Made by a program: the position numbers and the translations under genes | In this document: positions 1 through 10,481 of the stretch, piece by piece | Numbering within the stretch: position 1 is the first letter of the stretch | Layout of the letters: every line of letters begins with the position of its first letter | Notes under the pieces: model-generated | Database searches by the model: none | Seen by the model: the letters and a program-made list of their open reading frames with translations, nothing else | What the model was told of the DNA's origin: nothing | From: Lunularia cruciata | Taxonomy: Eukaryota; Streptophyta; Marchantiopsida; Lunulariales; Lunulariaceae | Reading direction: 5' to 3' | DNA length: 64,000 nt | Assembly (NCBI GenBank): GCA_948567375.1 | Contig: OX419756.1 | Span: 24,654,552 to 24,718,551, forward strand

Positions 1-615
1 ATTGTGTAAAATTTTGAACAAGATGATTGTCAATTATGCCTACGATTGGGATACATAGCTACCCGTAGCCTTGTGGGCAAACAAAACCACTAAAAATATT
101 AAAACCAAGCAAACCCCGTATTTCTTGACATATGGATTGCATCCTATACTACTAGTTGAATTTGAAATATTTTCATATCATATCCTGTGCAAGGAACGAT
201 TGTCAAAAGGAGGAAAGTTAGGATCTTTGGATCCATCAACTGATGTGGTTAGAAGAGAAAAGAGATGATGTAATGCAAACAATGAAGGAAATACAAGATC
301 AATGGAAAGTCAAAGCATGATAAGCAATTGTAGCCTATTGAGGGTTTAGGGTTGGGAAGGAGACTTGGTGTAGTTATAGGACAATTGCCAAATATTTTTT
401 CCAAGCAAGCTGCACTTGAGGTAGATGGGAGAATATCTTGTAATGCGCATTTATGAAAAGAGCTCTACTCAACTAGAAGACCTTGAGGGAAATCCTTTTT
501 CCACTAAAGTAAACAGTTGGAGAGTAAAAAAGTATTGGAGTATGGACACAAACATGTACAAAAGAGAGGAAGGAGGACAATGTTCATGGGGACACTCCTT
601 CAAATAAGGGGCATA
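1..615 (+). pseudogene. Ty3/gypsy integrase C-terminal remnant
   Basis: This is the decayed tail of a Ty3/gypsy pol. Around 71-200 the frame reads ANKTTKNIKTKQTPYFLTYG followed by LHPILLVEFEI, the usual TP(F/Y)xLxYGxxPxLPxEFEI block after the integrase core. Around 425-545 it reads GEYLVMRIYEKSSTQLEDLE followed by GNPFSTKVNSWRVKKYW, matching the 'GPYxVxxIxxxGxYxLxDLEGxPxxxxVNxxRLKxY' C-terminal fold. The two blocks are in different frames and are separated by stops, so the gene is dead. The element enters from the left edge of the window. A purine-rich stretch (GAGAGGAAGGAGGACA, about 563-578) follows, and family A copy A-a starts at 616. That is the order expected if A were the 3' LTR of this element. 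Confidence 0.75.
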
Positions 616-2652
616 TATGGTACTCATAGTTTTATTTTTGACAAGTTTTAAAGAAGAAATGTATTGTTGAAGCTGAATTGAAGTCAAATGGAGAAGAAGA
701 GAGAAGGATTATGTATTTGGATCCAACTTGAAGGAGTCAATCAGACTTATAGGGTGGTAGACCAAAAGTAAGATACTTTGCATTAGAGAGATTGACTTGA
801 TTCAAAGAAATTGTAACCACTTTCCTTTGGGCCAAACAAATCAAGAAGGAATGTTCAAGGAAAAATGGCTACTTTGGGATAAAGATAAAATTGAGAGTGA
901 TAGGAACAAGACACATAAAATCTATAAATGTCAATTGAAGATCATTTGAAGAATGACCACATAGAGGAGCATTATACAATTAATACTTTGTTGAAGAAAT
1001 TTTGAAATGTCAAGATGATATCCTATGCCTCTTAATAGTTGTCTTGAAGGAGTAAAAATCTTGAGCCTAAGCAAGGGTTTGATTTGTCAAAGACCAAGAG
1101 TAAGAAAACACACAATGCCAACAAAGGGCAATAGGCAGATTCCCTCACTTGTGGTGAAGAATCTTGCAATTTGTGGACCAGATGTAGTGGCAGGATCAAA
1201 GTGTTGATTACACTTTGGATCACTTTTATGGCCTAGAACTAGAACTTAAGTTCTTTAGGTTTCATGGCAAAAATAGCTACTAGTAATTGCAAAGATGGTC
1301 CAAAGACAAAGGGAAGAGAGAAAATCCAGCTCAATGGACTGAGTTGGATTGGAGACTAATGTTGGGAAGAGAGTCCAAGGATGTAGCTAGAGTCACCTTC
1401 TATTGAAAATGTGATTCATCGAAGAAGACTGCAAAGTTGAGGAATTCCTTCAGTGCTCAAAGAATGGGTAAAAGGTGGATATTTATAAAAATCCCATAAG
1501 GCAATGTTTAAGGCAACTGTTGAGACTCTGATTGCAATGTTTAAGCCAAAGCAAACCACTTATGTAACAAAGCAGCAGGTGGTATTCTTTCACCAAATGT
1601 TGTAGGAGAAAAGGTGAATTGGGCAAAGTCTTTCACCAAAGAGTAAAGTAGATGATTGGGAATTGGAGAATGAATCTGCCACCCAACTACTTTGTGCCAT
1701 TTACAGCCCATTTCTATTTAGGATTGAATCTACTTAACTCTGAGGAGAAGAAGAAGACGGTGTCGCACTTCCATCCAGATGCAAGTGTGGACAAGCAATA
1801 CTATATAAGGCAGATCCAAGGAGATGATGAACATTTTGCAAAGATGAAGCAAGAGAAGTTAGTGGCAATGAGTATCTCAAGGCCAAGGAAGTGGGGTAGA
1901 CTCAAGGAGGTGGTATCACCAATTCAGCCATAAAAGACTAGGAGATTGAACCCAAGGTGAGAAATGGCGGTGTTGGACCTATCATTGGGTGCAAAATCTA
2001 AAGGAGAAGCTGAATATAAGTATGAAGACTCTAAAGACTCTGAAGAAGAAGAAGAAGAAGAAGAAGAGCCACGTTGAAAAATAAGGAGTCAAGCAATGAG
2101 AGTGATGGAGAGCCCAAAGTTTAGCAGTCGGTTGAAGAAGAGGCTGAGGAAAATGATCAGGAGTTCCATGGAAGGAGGAGACATCTAATATGCATAGAAG
2201 GAGGAGACACGTAATACTTGGAGTTGCTTGATATTCTGAAGGAGAGAGAAGAGGAGCAAGTATTGGTGTTCCCATAGGGAGCAAGATTGAAGAGAAGTCT
2301 ATAGCTTGCAATTGTAGGAACAAGTAGAGCCAAGGAAGAAGAAGATTGCTTGAAGGAAATCAGTTTCAAGATAGGAAGATCAAGACTTTGAAGTAGGGCA
2401 CCAGCAAAAAAAATTTCTACTAAAGCCAAAGCTGAAGAAGAAGATGAGGAAGAGTATAGAGGAGTAAGTTATCTATCAAAGATCATGTGTTTGTTATTGT
2501 TGGAGTTGCAATTGAAGAGGAAGGAGATACAATATCATCAAAAAAAGAGGATGAGTTGCATGTAGTGAAGTACCTGAGCGTAGAAGTCCTTGCAAAGAAG
2601 GAGAAGTTAACCCAAGGAGAGTAGGAAGGCAAAGTACTCTAGGTAGATATTG
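616..2652 (+). mobile_element. Family A copy A-a, 3'-truncated
   Basis: Oldest-looking A copy. The 5' end is a worn version (TATGGTACTC) of the family start TGTGGTACCC. It is followed by the T-rich run and the GAAGAAGAAGTGTATxGA block shared by all copies. The protein-like part survives in pieces: around 1652-1930 it reads NLPPNYFVPFTAHFYLGLNLL, the same segment found in the copies at 5198, 19701, 37044 and 46011. Coiled-coil coding sequence continues to about 2650 and then stops without the family 3' end. Many stops and indels are present. The truncation point is estimated by comparison with the copy at 2895. Confidence 0.7.
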
Positions 2653-2894
2653 TCATTTTGTGGTTTGTGTAGCCCAAAAAGTGATTGGTGTGGTTTATCT
2701 CCATAAAAATGGAGTAAGTTGTATGATGGATCCCACAATTGAGTTATTGCCATGTGAGCAATCTATATACATGTATATGATTAGCCACATGTATTATGGT
2801 CTTGTCTTCTTTCAGGGCTCTTGTGTATATAGGTGGTGGAGAGTTGAGAGGAAGGTGTTTCAGTTTGAGGAGTCTCAAGCGGGAGGAGGACATT
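2653..2894 (+). other. Short unassigned segment between two A copies, possible Ty1/copia RNase H tail
   Basis: About 240 bp that match neither neighbouring A copy. One plus frame (GVVYLHKNGVSCMM, then a Glu-containing stretch) loosely follows the end of a Ty1/copia RNase H domain (GxVxxLxxGxxSWxSKKQxxxALSSCEAEY). The resemblance is weak and the motif residues are largely lost. The segment ends with the purine-rich tract GCGGGAGGAGGACATT, directly before the A-b start at 2895. It resembles a polypurine tract preceding a 3' LTR. Confidence 0.3.
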
Positions 2895-5582
2895 TGTAGT
2901 ACCACATTTTTTGTTTTGTTTTATTTTGTAGAGTTTTGAAGAAGAAGTGTATTGAGGAAGCCAAATTATAGAGGAAAGAATGAACTTATGTTTCTTTGGA
3001 GTAAACCTTGGATCAGGAATTGGAAGTACTCAGATGGGGTTACAAAGAGACAAATCCAAAGAAGTGCTTCTTTGGACCGGGAAGCAAAGGCTGATACAAA
3101 GACAATGTAACAACCTCTCTACGTATCAGGCCAGGTAAGAAAGTACACTTCAAGAAACGGCAAAGGCAAGATAAGAATACCTTGACAGTGACAGGAAACC
3201 AACACGCAAAAGAAGTGGGAGTCAAATTTGAAATTGACTAAAGAATGACTGCACTTTGAGGTACTATAAAATTGTGATTTTGCAAGGGGAAATTGAATAT
3301 GTCAAGTAGATACCCTGTTCCTTTGAGTAGACATCTTGCAGTAATGCGCATCAAGAAGCCAATTGAGAGTGAAATTTTTCAAAGTCCAAAAGAGGTTAGA
3401 GTGTCATGTCCAGGAGAGGGGATAGTCTTTTAGTGCCAAAGAACTAGAGAGCAAATCATGGCAAAGAAGATTAAGAACGCACTTGCAGTGAGGAGTTTCA
3501 CAATTTGGCAATTAGATGTCATAGCTAGATCAAAGTCTTGAATAGACTTCAAATTACATTCCTAGCATGGAATTGGAATTTTAGTTTTCTAGGCATCATG
3601 GCAGAGATAGCTGCTAGTAATTGTGAGGAAGACACCAAAGTCATGGGGAAGAGAGGAAATCCGGCTCAATGAATTGAGTCTGATTGGAGGTTGGTATTGA
3701 GGAAGGAAGCGGGAGAGGCAATTGGGTCACCTTCTATTGGAAGTGTGATGTTTTAGAGGAGACCACAAAATCAGAAATTCATTCTTTGCTCTGCAGACCA
3801 ACAAACGTTACAAAGTGGAGTCCTATCAAGACCTGATCAAGCGGAGCATTGTGGGAGCAATCATAGCTATGTTCAAACTCAAGAAAATGACATACGGGAA
3901 CATGCAACATGCAGTCTTCTTCCACTAGATGGTTGGAGGAGTGAAGGTGAACTAGGAAAAGTGTGACTACCAACAAACGAGGCAGATGATTGTCAATTGG
4001 AGAACCAATTTGCTTCCACATTACTTTGCACCATTTGCAACACAATTCTACTTTGGATTAAATCTATTAACAATGAAGGAGCGGCAACACATGGTGTCAA
4101 TCTTGATCTTTGACAAGAAGCGGATGAAGGGGAGTAGCAATACATGTTACATTTGCAAGCAAATAACAATCACTTCATCAGAATGGGACAAAGGGAGATG
4201 GTGGAAGGGAGTAAGTCCAAAGACAGAAGTGGACTAAACCCAAACTAATAGCATTACCCTAGCCACAACACAAGACTTGAAGACTCAATCCGTGAGGAAA
4301 GAAGGCGGTGTATGACAAGACTTTGGAGACATAGTGTGAAGGAGAGATTGAGTCCAAAGGAGGTGGCTCCAAAGAAGTTGAGCTCACATTATAGAGTGAG
4401 GAATCCGGAAGTGAGAGTGAAGACAAAGAGGAGGTCTAGCAAGCAATTGAGGCAAAAGAAGATGAAGCGTTCCATGTGGTGATTAATCGTGTGGAGGAGG
4501 GAGATGGCCCTTGCTTAGAGTTGCCCTGGTAGGAGATGGATGAAGCGCCAAAGAAGGAAGCCTGAAAGGGAGGAAGAGTCAAGAAGTCGGTGACAGCTGA
4601 ACTTGTAGGGCCGAGCTCAGTCTGTAAGGAAGAAGTAAGCTTGGAGGCAATGTCATTGAGAGTACAAAGATCAAGACTTTAGGGGAAAGCTCTAGTGGAA
4701 GAAGCAAAATACAAAGACAAAGCTGAAGACAAAGAATGCTTTGATGAAGTGAAGTACTTCACGCAAATTGTGAGTCCATTGTTGGAGCTATTGAAGATGC
4801 AGAAGAAGGTGATCTAGCAAGATTGTATGAAGGTGAAGAATGAGTTGCAGGTGGTGAAGTATCTATTGAACAAAGTGAAGACATCAAAGGAGATTGTAAC
4901 TTGAGGAGAAGGAGGAGCTGAGGAACTTTGAGTCGATGTAGTCTTGAAGAAGAAGATATTTGAGAACTTGCAAGAGAGTTTTGAGAAGCGTGGAAGAGAG
5001 ATGCACAGTCAAGCTGAAGAGTTGAAAGAGCAGATGGTGTTATTGGCAAAGATGAAAGAGGAGGTCAGTGAAGCTTTTATTGAAAGTATACATGCAAAGG
5101 CAATGGAGGCTGTGATGGAGCAAGAGTTAGAGAGCCTGAAGAAGAAAGCATCAGGAAAGGATCAAGCATGGCAGAGGGAGTTGGCAATTTGACACCATGT
5201 GGTACCCACATTTATTTTTTTTTGAAATGGAGAAGAAGAAGTGTATAGAGAAGTTGGATTGTGCCTATATGGCCGAAGAAGGCAAAGAGAAGAGTCTTCG
5301 GGATGAAACCCAAGGTAACGTGGCTTTGGGTCATAAGGCAAAGTACTCAGACTTGCCCTGTCAGCATACAACCCGAAGTAAGAAGTCTTTGTATAGGGGG
5401 GTGCTCAACCCGAGGCAAAGCTAGTGTAACAACTTTTCTTTGGGGTGAGAAATTCAAGAAGAGACTGTTCAAAAACAGGCGGTCATACACGTGAAGTATA
5501 CTTTACAGTGACAGGCGCATGCAAGAGGTGTGATTTCTTGGTAGAAACTTGAATTGAAGAGAGACAAAGAAGGCGCGACTCT

Positions 5583-5590
5583 ATAAAAAT
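5583..5590 (+). promoter_or_regulatory. Candidate TATA box of family A leader
   Basis: TATAAAAA about 385 bp inside the element and ~190 bp before the first ATG of the long frame (5779). The same motif sits at the equivalent place in the copies at 37428-37435 and 46393-46400, and as TATAAAAT near 3265 in A-b. Conservation of position and sequence across copies supports a promoter driving the A reading frame. There is no transcript evidence. Confidence 0.5.
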
Positions 5591-5778
5591 TGGGCTAACA
5601 ACAAAGCAATGTTGAGCAATTTTCCTTCGCTGTTGAGGAGTCGTCATGCAGGAGATCATGGGAAGGGAAGAAGAGTTGAAGACGCGTTAGTGTGTAGAAG
5701 AGAATTTGAGAGAGTTAACCGGAGAGACAGTGAGGAAGCAAGAAAGATGGGAGGAGGAAAGAAGAACTCCAAATTTGC

Positions 5779-8207
5779 ATGAGAAATCATGCAATTTGGA
5801 GGTTAGATGTGATTGCAAGAATCAAAGTCTTGAGCCAACTTCGGATCATATTCTTGGCGTGGAACTGGAATGTGAGTTTTCCAGGATTCATGACCGAGAT
5901 AATCGAGAGTAAATGTCTCGATGGCCCCAAGGAAGAGGGGAAGAGAGGAAATCCGGCTCGCTGGACAGAGTTGGATTGGAGATTGGTACTTGGAAGAGAG
6001 GCAAGCACGGAGCAGGGTGCCACGTTCTTGGAGAAGGGAGAGGTAGCCAAAGAAACCCAAGAAGTGAGGGATGCCTTTTCTCTGAAGAGGACGAAGAATG
6101 GGTACAAAGTAGAGAGTTACAAAGATCTGGTCAAGAAAGTGATCATGAGTGCTCTCATGGCAATCTTGAAGCCGGAGAGAACGACTTATGTGATGAAACA
6201 CCAAGCGGTGTTCTTCCATAAGATGTTTGCAAGAGAACCCATCAACTAGGCGAGGTGCTTCCATGGGAGAACGAGGTAGATGGTGTGGAATTTGCAAGAT
6301 AAGTCGCCTCCACACTACATCGTGCCGTTTGCAACACATTTCTACCTCGGGTTGAATTTGCTCAATGTGGTGGAGCGCAACCGAATGGTGTCTCACTTTC
6401 ATCCCGACTTGAGAAAGGAAGTTGACGCGGAGGAGCAATAGTATATTCTTTAGATCCAAAGCAGTGATGAGTACTCTGCGCAGATGGGGAAGAGTGCGCA
6501 GGTAGAAGTAAGTACTCCAAAGTCGAAGAAGTGGAGTTGACAAGGAGAAGGCAAAGATGTAGAGAAGACGAGACCTTGAAAGACCAGGAGAGGAAACCTG
6601 AGGAAAGGTATGGTGGTGATCGTGTCATCGGAAGAAGACTCAGAGGGCGAAGCCGAGTGCAAGTCCAAAGACTCGGAACACGAGGAAGAACCCGAGCTTA
6701 CACTATAAAGTGGGGATACGAGTAGTGATAGCAATGAAGGTGGGGAGATGACGTCGGTACCTGCAGGAGAAGAAGAAGTTTGGGTGGAGCTCGAGGAAGC
6801 AAGTCAAGCAAAGTTGGAGGACAAAGTGCCCGAGCCGGAGGAGAAGAAGATTACTATTCAGAGAGGAGTTTGGTCAAGGCACAAGGCAAAGTGTGAAGTG
6901 GGTCCAAGCAAGGCAAGGGAAGAGGAGAATGCCAGTTTGGGAAGTGAAGCGTCTGTTCTGATATGATGACTCCAGAGAAGAAGGCAAGTATCGGGAGAAG
7001 AAGAGGTAAAGAAGGAGATCACTCCATAGGTTGAAGTAGGTGCAAGTGATGGAGTGGAGTACCTGCGAGAAGTTGTGTGTCCTTTGTTGGCAAAGCTAGA
7101 GCACAAGAAGAGGGAGATGCAGTCAAAGTTTTTGGAGGTGAAGACTGTGTTGTAGGTATTAGCAAGACTGGAAGAAGAGAACTCGGAGTTGAAGAAGAGT
7201 ATAATCCAAGGTGAGGAGGAAAGGGAAGTACTACGAGTGGATGCAGTAGTGCAGAGTCAAGTGACTGAGAACTTGAAGAGAGAAGCAAGGTATTGAGAGG
7301 AACTTGTGAAGCAAAGTGACATAGCGAGGGAAAGACAAGTAGCGGAGTACAAAATCTTGATGCAGCAATTTGCTGATTCAAGACTAGAAATTATCCATGC
7401 TATGGCGAGGGTAGCAGAGAAGGAACAAGAGCTCGATAGGGTGATGGAGAGTGTAGAAGAGAAGAAGCAACTGTGGCAATGGGAGTTGACAGTGAGATAT
7501 AGGGAAGAAGAAAGATTAGGAGAGTTACTTCATAATCAGGAAGAGAAGGTTGTATAGAAGGAGAAGGAGAAGGAAATGGTGAAAGCCGAGTTCAAGGCAG
7601 AATTGGCAATGTATTGGGAAGATTGGCTTGCAGATCAGGAGCGCGAAAGGAAGATGAGATTGAAGCCATTGAAGGAGATTGTAATAAGGATGAATGCGAT
7701 GCTGAGTACAGAAGCTAGTGTTCGTATTGAAGAGACGAGGCTGCACGAGTTGAAGTTGTTGGTGCAAGAGACGAGGAGGAGACATGCGAAGGATACAGAT
7801 TTGAACGCATTGTTGATTAGTCTCAGAACTCGTGTAGATAGGAAGATATTAGAAGTGGAAGATAATATCACGATTAGATTAGATTAGATTTGGTAAAGTT
7901 GGAGATAGATAAACTTCGGAAAGATGTTAGAGCAAAACCCAAAGTAGATGAAGTAGGAGTGCAGATGTCTTTGGAGTTACCATTGGAGACATTAGAGAAG
8001 AGTGGGTCAGCAGATAAGGAGTTAGATAGATTACCCACTAGTGAAATGTCAAATCAGGAAAGAGAACTATTAGATCTGGTAGAAGATGTAGGAATTATGA
8101 AACCCAAAGATAGAGCAGTAGGAAGTAAAGTTAGTTTGGGATCAAGTTTGAAAGACGAGGAAGAAGTAGACACATTGGATCGGATTAGTAACCAATTTGT
8201 GATTTGA
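5779..8207 (+). pseudogene. Family A reading frame (N-terminal domain plus long coiled coil), broken
   Basis: One frame can be followed from ATG 5779 to about 7887 with roughly ten stops and no frameshift. It then shifts at a GATTA slip (ATTAGATTAGATTAG, about 7872-7889) and continues 7890-8207, giving ~810 codons. Visible parts: (1) an N-terminal region of ~200 residues with LDVIARIKVLSQLRIIFLAW and, further on, MKHQAVFFHKMFAREPIN; (2) HYIVPFATHFYLGLNLL; (3) an acidic Glu/Ser/Lys-rich stretch; (4) a long heptad-type coiled coil with ARLEEENSELKKSIIQGEEE and VAEKEQELDRVMESVEEKKQ; (5) a C-terminal acidic tail. The spacing of Trp, hydrophobic and inv.-repeat-like residues in part 1 recalls the 'putative plant transposon protein' type of domain, but that is an inference. 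Function unknown; a Gag-like structural role is possible. Confidence 0.65.
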
Positions 8208-9228
8208 ATAAGCAGATATGAAGAGGTGCATTGTCATTTCGGATCTGTAGGTTTGTAGAGTCATAAGGAAGAGGTACATTAGGAAGATAACTATCGATTG
8301 GTTTACTATTTAAGAGTGGCATTTGCAGTCTTATGTTGTTCAGTGCTCATAATTTTTGAGAATAGATAAAGCAAAGTGTTGTGAAGTAGTGCTCGTCGCT
8401 TGAGCTTGATTCCGAGTATCAACTTTGCAATTGTGTTTCTGAGTGTGTGGAGAAATTTGAAGTGCAAGTCAGAGTGCTTTTTGGATGTTGGATTCCGTAG
8501 CCTTGATCTTCATTCTGTGTGTTTGATCCTGAGTGAAGTGCAATCGAAGCAATGCCTTGATAGATCTGAGAGGAATTGTAGTGTTGGTAGTATTCTGCAT
8601 TTGTGAGTGCAGTGTGAGGTTGATGTGAAGCAATTTCAATTGAGGAAGTTGTGCCTTTAGTGGAGGGGTGGAACACGATTCTGAGGCAAAGTCATTTTGC
8701 AATGAAGTGCCATTTTTGGGAGAGCCTGAATCATCACAATCAAGATTGTTTGGAAAGATTTGATGGAGTTGTGATTAAGAAGTGTTAATTTGTGACAAGA
8801 CTAAGAATGAGTGCTTGTTACTCTGTTCTGGGTGTGGTTTCTACCTGAGAGATTAAATTCGCAACCAAGAAGAAGTACAGTGTTACTGTTTGACTTCATA
8901 TTTGGACATTTCTGACTCATATCTCTATGGGAACAAACTTTACTTACCCGATTACCACAAAAGTGATATTTGCCGGGTTGTCACACACCAAGAAGAGGAA
9001 AGATTAAAAAGGTTGGTAAGAAGTGCTGGGATGAAGAGTGCTCAATATGCAAAGGAGAAGGAGATGCTTGCTGTTGAGTACAAAGATGAGTTGAAGATGT
9101 ATAGAGAAGAGTTGAAGGTAGAACAATCTCGGTTGTATGCATCAGAGTCAATAAGGGAAGTTGTTGAAAGACTATGGGCAATGTTGAGCATAGAGTCTGA
9201 AGGAAGATTGGAGGAAGCAAGATTGCAC

Positions 9229-9881
9229 TGTGAGCCGGCCTGTGTCTCACTCAAGATGAACCTCTAATGGCTATTATGGTAGCACACCATGGACTAAGAA
9301 GGCAAGGAACCCCAACTCCATTATACTCTTCCAAGGCTAACAATCCAATACTCAAGACATTGCTCACTAGAGAGCGCAATGAGAGAGAGATAGTTGCAAA
9401 TGAAAGGATGATGAGTACTTCCTCACCCCTTGTTTATATACTTGTGAAATAGTTACACACCAAAGCTATTAATTATAAGAGTAACTCAAGTTACTAGGCT
9501 AAAAAGTCAAGTAAAGTCAAAAAGTACAAAGGAATATCTATCCACATGGGCATATTCCACTTAGCATGTGATCTTATCATGACATAACCACTTGGACTAA
9601 AGAAGAATCCAAAACAAAAGGCTTGCGAGCCCAAGAGTTCTCAATTCTCTTCTCAAAGCCAAACACCTAGGAATAATACCAAGTCAACACACTAGAATCC
9701 AAAATAGTGGTGCTCATCTTTTCCACTTCCTTTAAACTAAGGTCCCCTTTATCTTAACTATGATTAACTTTAGCTAATCATGACTAATGTAGAACCATCT
9801 TTTATCTCTATATAAATAATATCTCTCAAGTACTTGTAATACCAAGCCAAATATCACACACATGCACAAATGGGTATTACA
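9229..9881 (-). repeat. 3' LTR of element B
   Basis: On the minus strand the LTR runs from TGTAATACCC (ending at 9881) to GCCGGCTCACA (starting at 9229), about 653 bp. It shares its whole length with the solo LTR at 42364-43055: the TGTAAYACCC start, 'ATGTGTGTGRTATTKRGCTTG', the 'GTATATAAACAAGGGG' TATA region, and the GCCRGCTCACA end. The minus-strand tract GTCGGGGGGTAAA at 9894-9882 is the polypurine tract directly before it. Confidence 0.85.
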
Positions 9882-10116
9882 TTTACCCCCCGACTAAGTT
9901 TTCACTTTGTCCTCAAAGTGAAGGTCTCTCTACCTTCTATGAGACATCTTCAACTTATCACAGTTAAATCCTATCAAGGTGTCTTCCTCCCAACTCCTTG
10001 AGATCATAGGTGTAATTATCCCACACCTTCTCCACTCTGAAATGTCCAAAGTACTTAAGCAAAAACTTCTTTTGCACTCTCTTGAATCAAATGGAATCAA
10101 ACAACATTACCTTATT
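9882..10116 (-). pseudogene. Element B PPT and integrase C-terminal end
   Basis: The minus-strand frame reads VQKKFLLKYFGHFRVEKVWD followed by NYTYDLKEL, the integrase C-terminal 'KF...GPFRVxxVWxNxTYxLxxL' block. After it come a stop and the purine tract GTCGGGGGGTAAA next to the LTR. The core of the same integrase is 5.7 kb away at 15791-16707 because element C landed between them. Confidence 0.75.
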
Positions 10117-10199
10117 ACGGCGGGGGAATATGTAACAATATGGAATTTAGTGACGAAGTTAGTCGGGCTTACAAAGTAGAGGATAAGACAAAATAGCCT

Positions 10200-10301
10200 A
10201 GAATATTCTAGAAGCATCTAAAAAGCTTCTTAGGAAGCTTCCCAACTAGTTAACTTGGGCCCTAAGCAGGTAGCTTCTAGAAGGAAGATTCTAGAAGCTT
10301 C
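10200..10301 (+). promoter_or_regulatory. Heat-shock-element arrays in the C 5' LTR
   Basis: AGAATATTCTAGAAG at 10200-10214 is a perfect three-unit heat-shock element (nGAAnnTTCnnGAAn). At 10284-10301 the sequence GAAGATTCTAGAAGCTTC is a perfect four-unit array. Partial units (AAGCTTCTTAGGAAGCTTCC) lie between them. They sit ~70-170 bp upstream of the TATA box at 10369. In plants such arrays bind HSF proteins and make some LTR retrotransposons heat-inducible (the copia element ONSEN is the known case). Binding here is inferred from the motif only. Confidence 0.7.
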
Positions 10302-10368
10302 TAGCTAGCTTAGCTTGCACGCCAAGTAGGCGGCTTCTTGAGAAGCTTCAAGGGTCTTGTATGCTACC

Positions 10369-10376
10369 TATAAATA
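10369..10376 (+). promoter_or_regulatory. TATA box of element C 5' LTR
   Basis: TATAAATA, ~105 bp before the LTR end. An identical copy lies at 15589-15596 in the 3' LTR. Transcription would start ~30 bp downstream. Confidence 0.75.
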
Positions 10377-10481
10377 CCAAGGCCAAAGCTCATGCTAGGC
10401 ATTTGGAGTTTTCCCTCATTCAAGTGTCCCAATGTGAGTTTCCATTCTCCTATTTCTCTCCTCGGTTTTGGTCTTTTACAT

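Larger units (their letters stand above)
5198..8985 (+). mobile_element. Family A copy A-c, complete ~3.79 kb unit with perfect TSD
   Basis: Reference copy for family A. It starts TGTGGTACCC and ends CCGGGTTGTCACA. The 5-bp sequence CACCA lies immediately outside both ends (5193-5197 and 8986-8990), a perfect target-site duplication. TG...CA ends with 5-bp duplications are what retroviral-type integrases make, but the first and last several hundred bases are not direct repeats of each other. Internal order: ~385 bp leader with TATAAAAA at 5583-5590, a reading frame at 5779-8207, and a ~780-bp tail with a second TATA-like CTATTTAAG near 8308-8316. No reverse transcriptase, protease or integrase motifs are present. 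It is either a giant solo LTR carrying a gene or a non-autonomous element. Confidence 0.85.
2895..9228 (+). mobile_element. Family A copy A-b, interrupted by A-c and cut by element B
   Basis: The 5' end at 2895 is TGTAGTACCACA followed by the family T-rich run. The left part covers 2895-5197 and the right part 8986-9228. The coiled-coil frame continues across the gap: it stops inside WQRELAI at about 5180-5191 and resumes at about 8990 with QEEERLKRLV. The intervening 5198-8985 is a younger A copy flanked by CACCA on both sides. At 9229 the copy is broken by the 3' LTR of element B, within ...EARLH, and the rest of A-b is not found. The N-terminal region is heavily mutated compared with the younger copies. 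Confidence 0.8.
10131..10480 (+). repeat. 5' LTR of element C
   Basis: 350 bp from TGTAACAATATGG to GGTCTTTTACA, directly followed by the PBS. It has TATAAATA at 10369-10376 and several GAA/TTC heat-shock-type arrays. It is ~73 bp shorter than the 3' LTR, having lost one GGCTTCT...GAGAAGCTTC segment between short repeats. Unusually, the 13 bases before it (CGGCGGGGGAATA) match the PPT that precedes the 3' LTR. Confidence 0.9.

Noticed and set aside
5803-6543. 246-codon minus-strand open frame opposite the family A gene
   Set aside because: It is the complement of the A coding strand, has no recognisable protein features, and the sense frame is the one conserved between copies.
8400-8606. 68-codon frame in the A tail, recurring near 40991, 49166 and 63401(-)
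   Set aside because: It starts at non-ATG codons, and the sense and antisense are open only because the tail DNA itself is conserved between copies. No independent coding evidence.
5198-8985. Family A as a classical LTR retrotransposon with short LTRs, or as a Helitron or hAT transposon
   Set aside because: First and last several hundred bases are unlike each other; ends are TG...CA with 5-bp TSDs, not TC...CTRR without TSD or 8-bp TSD.
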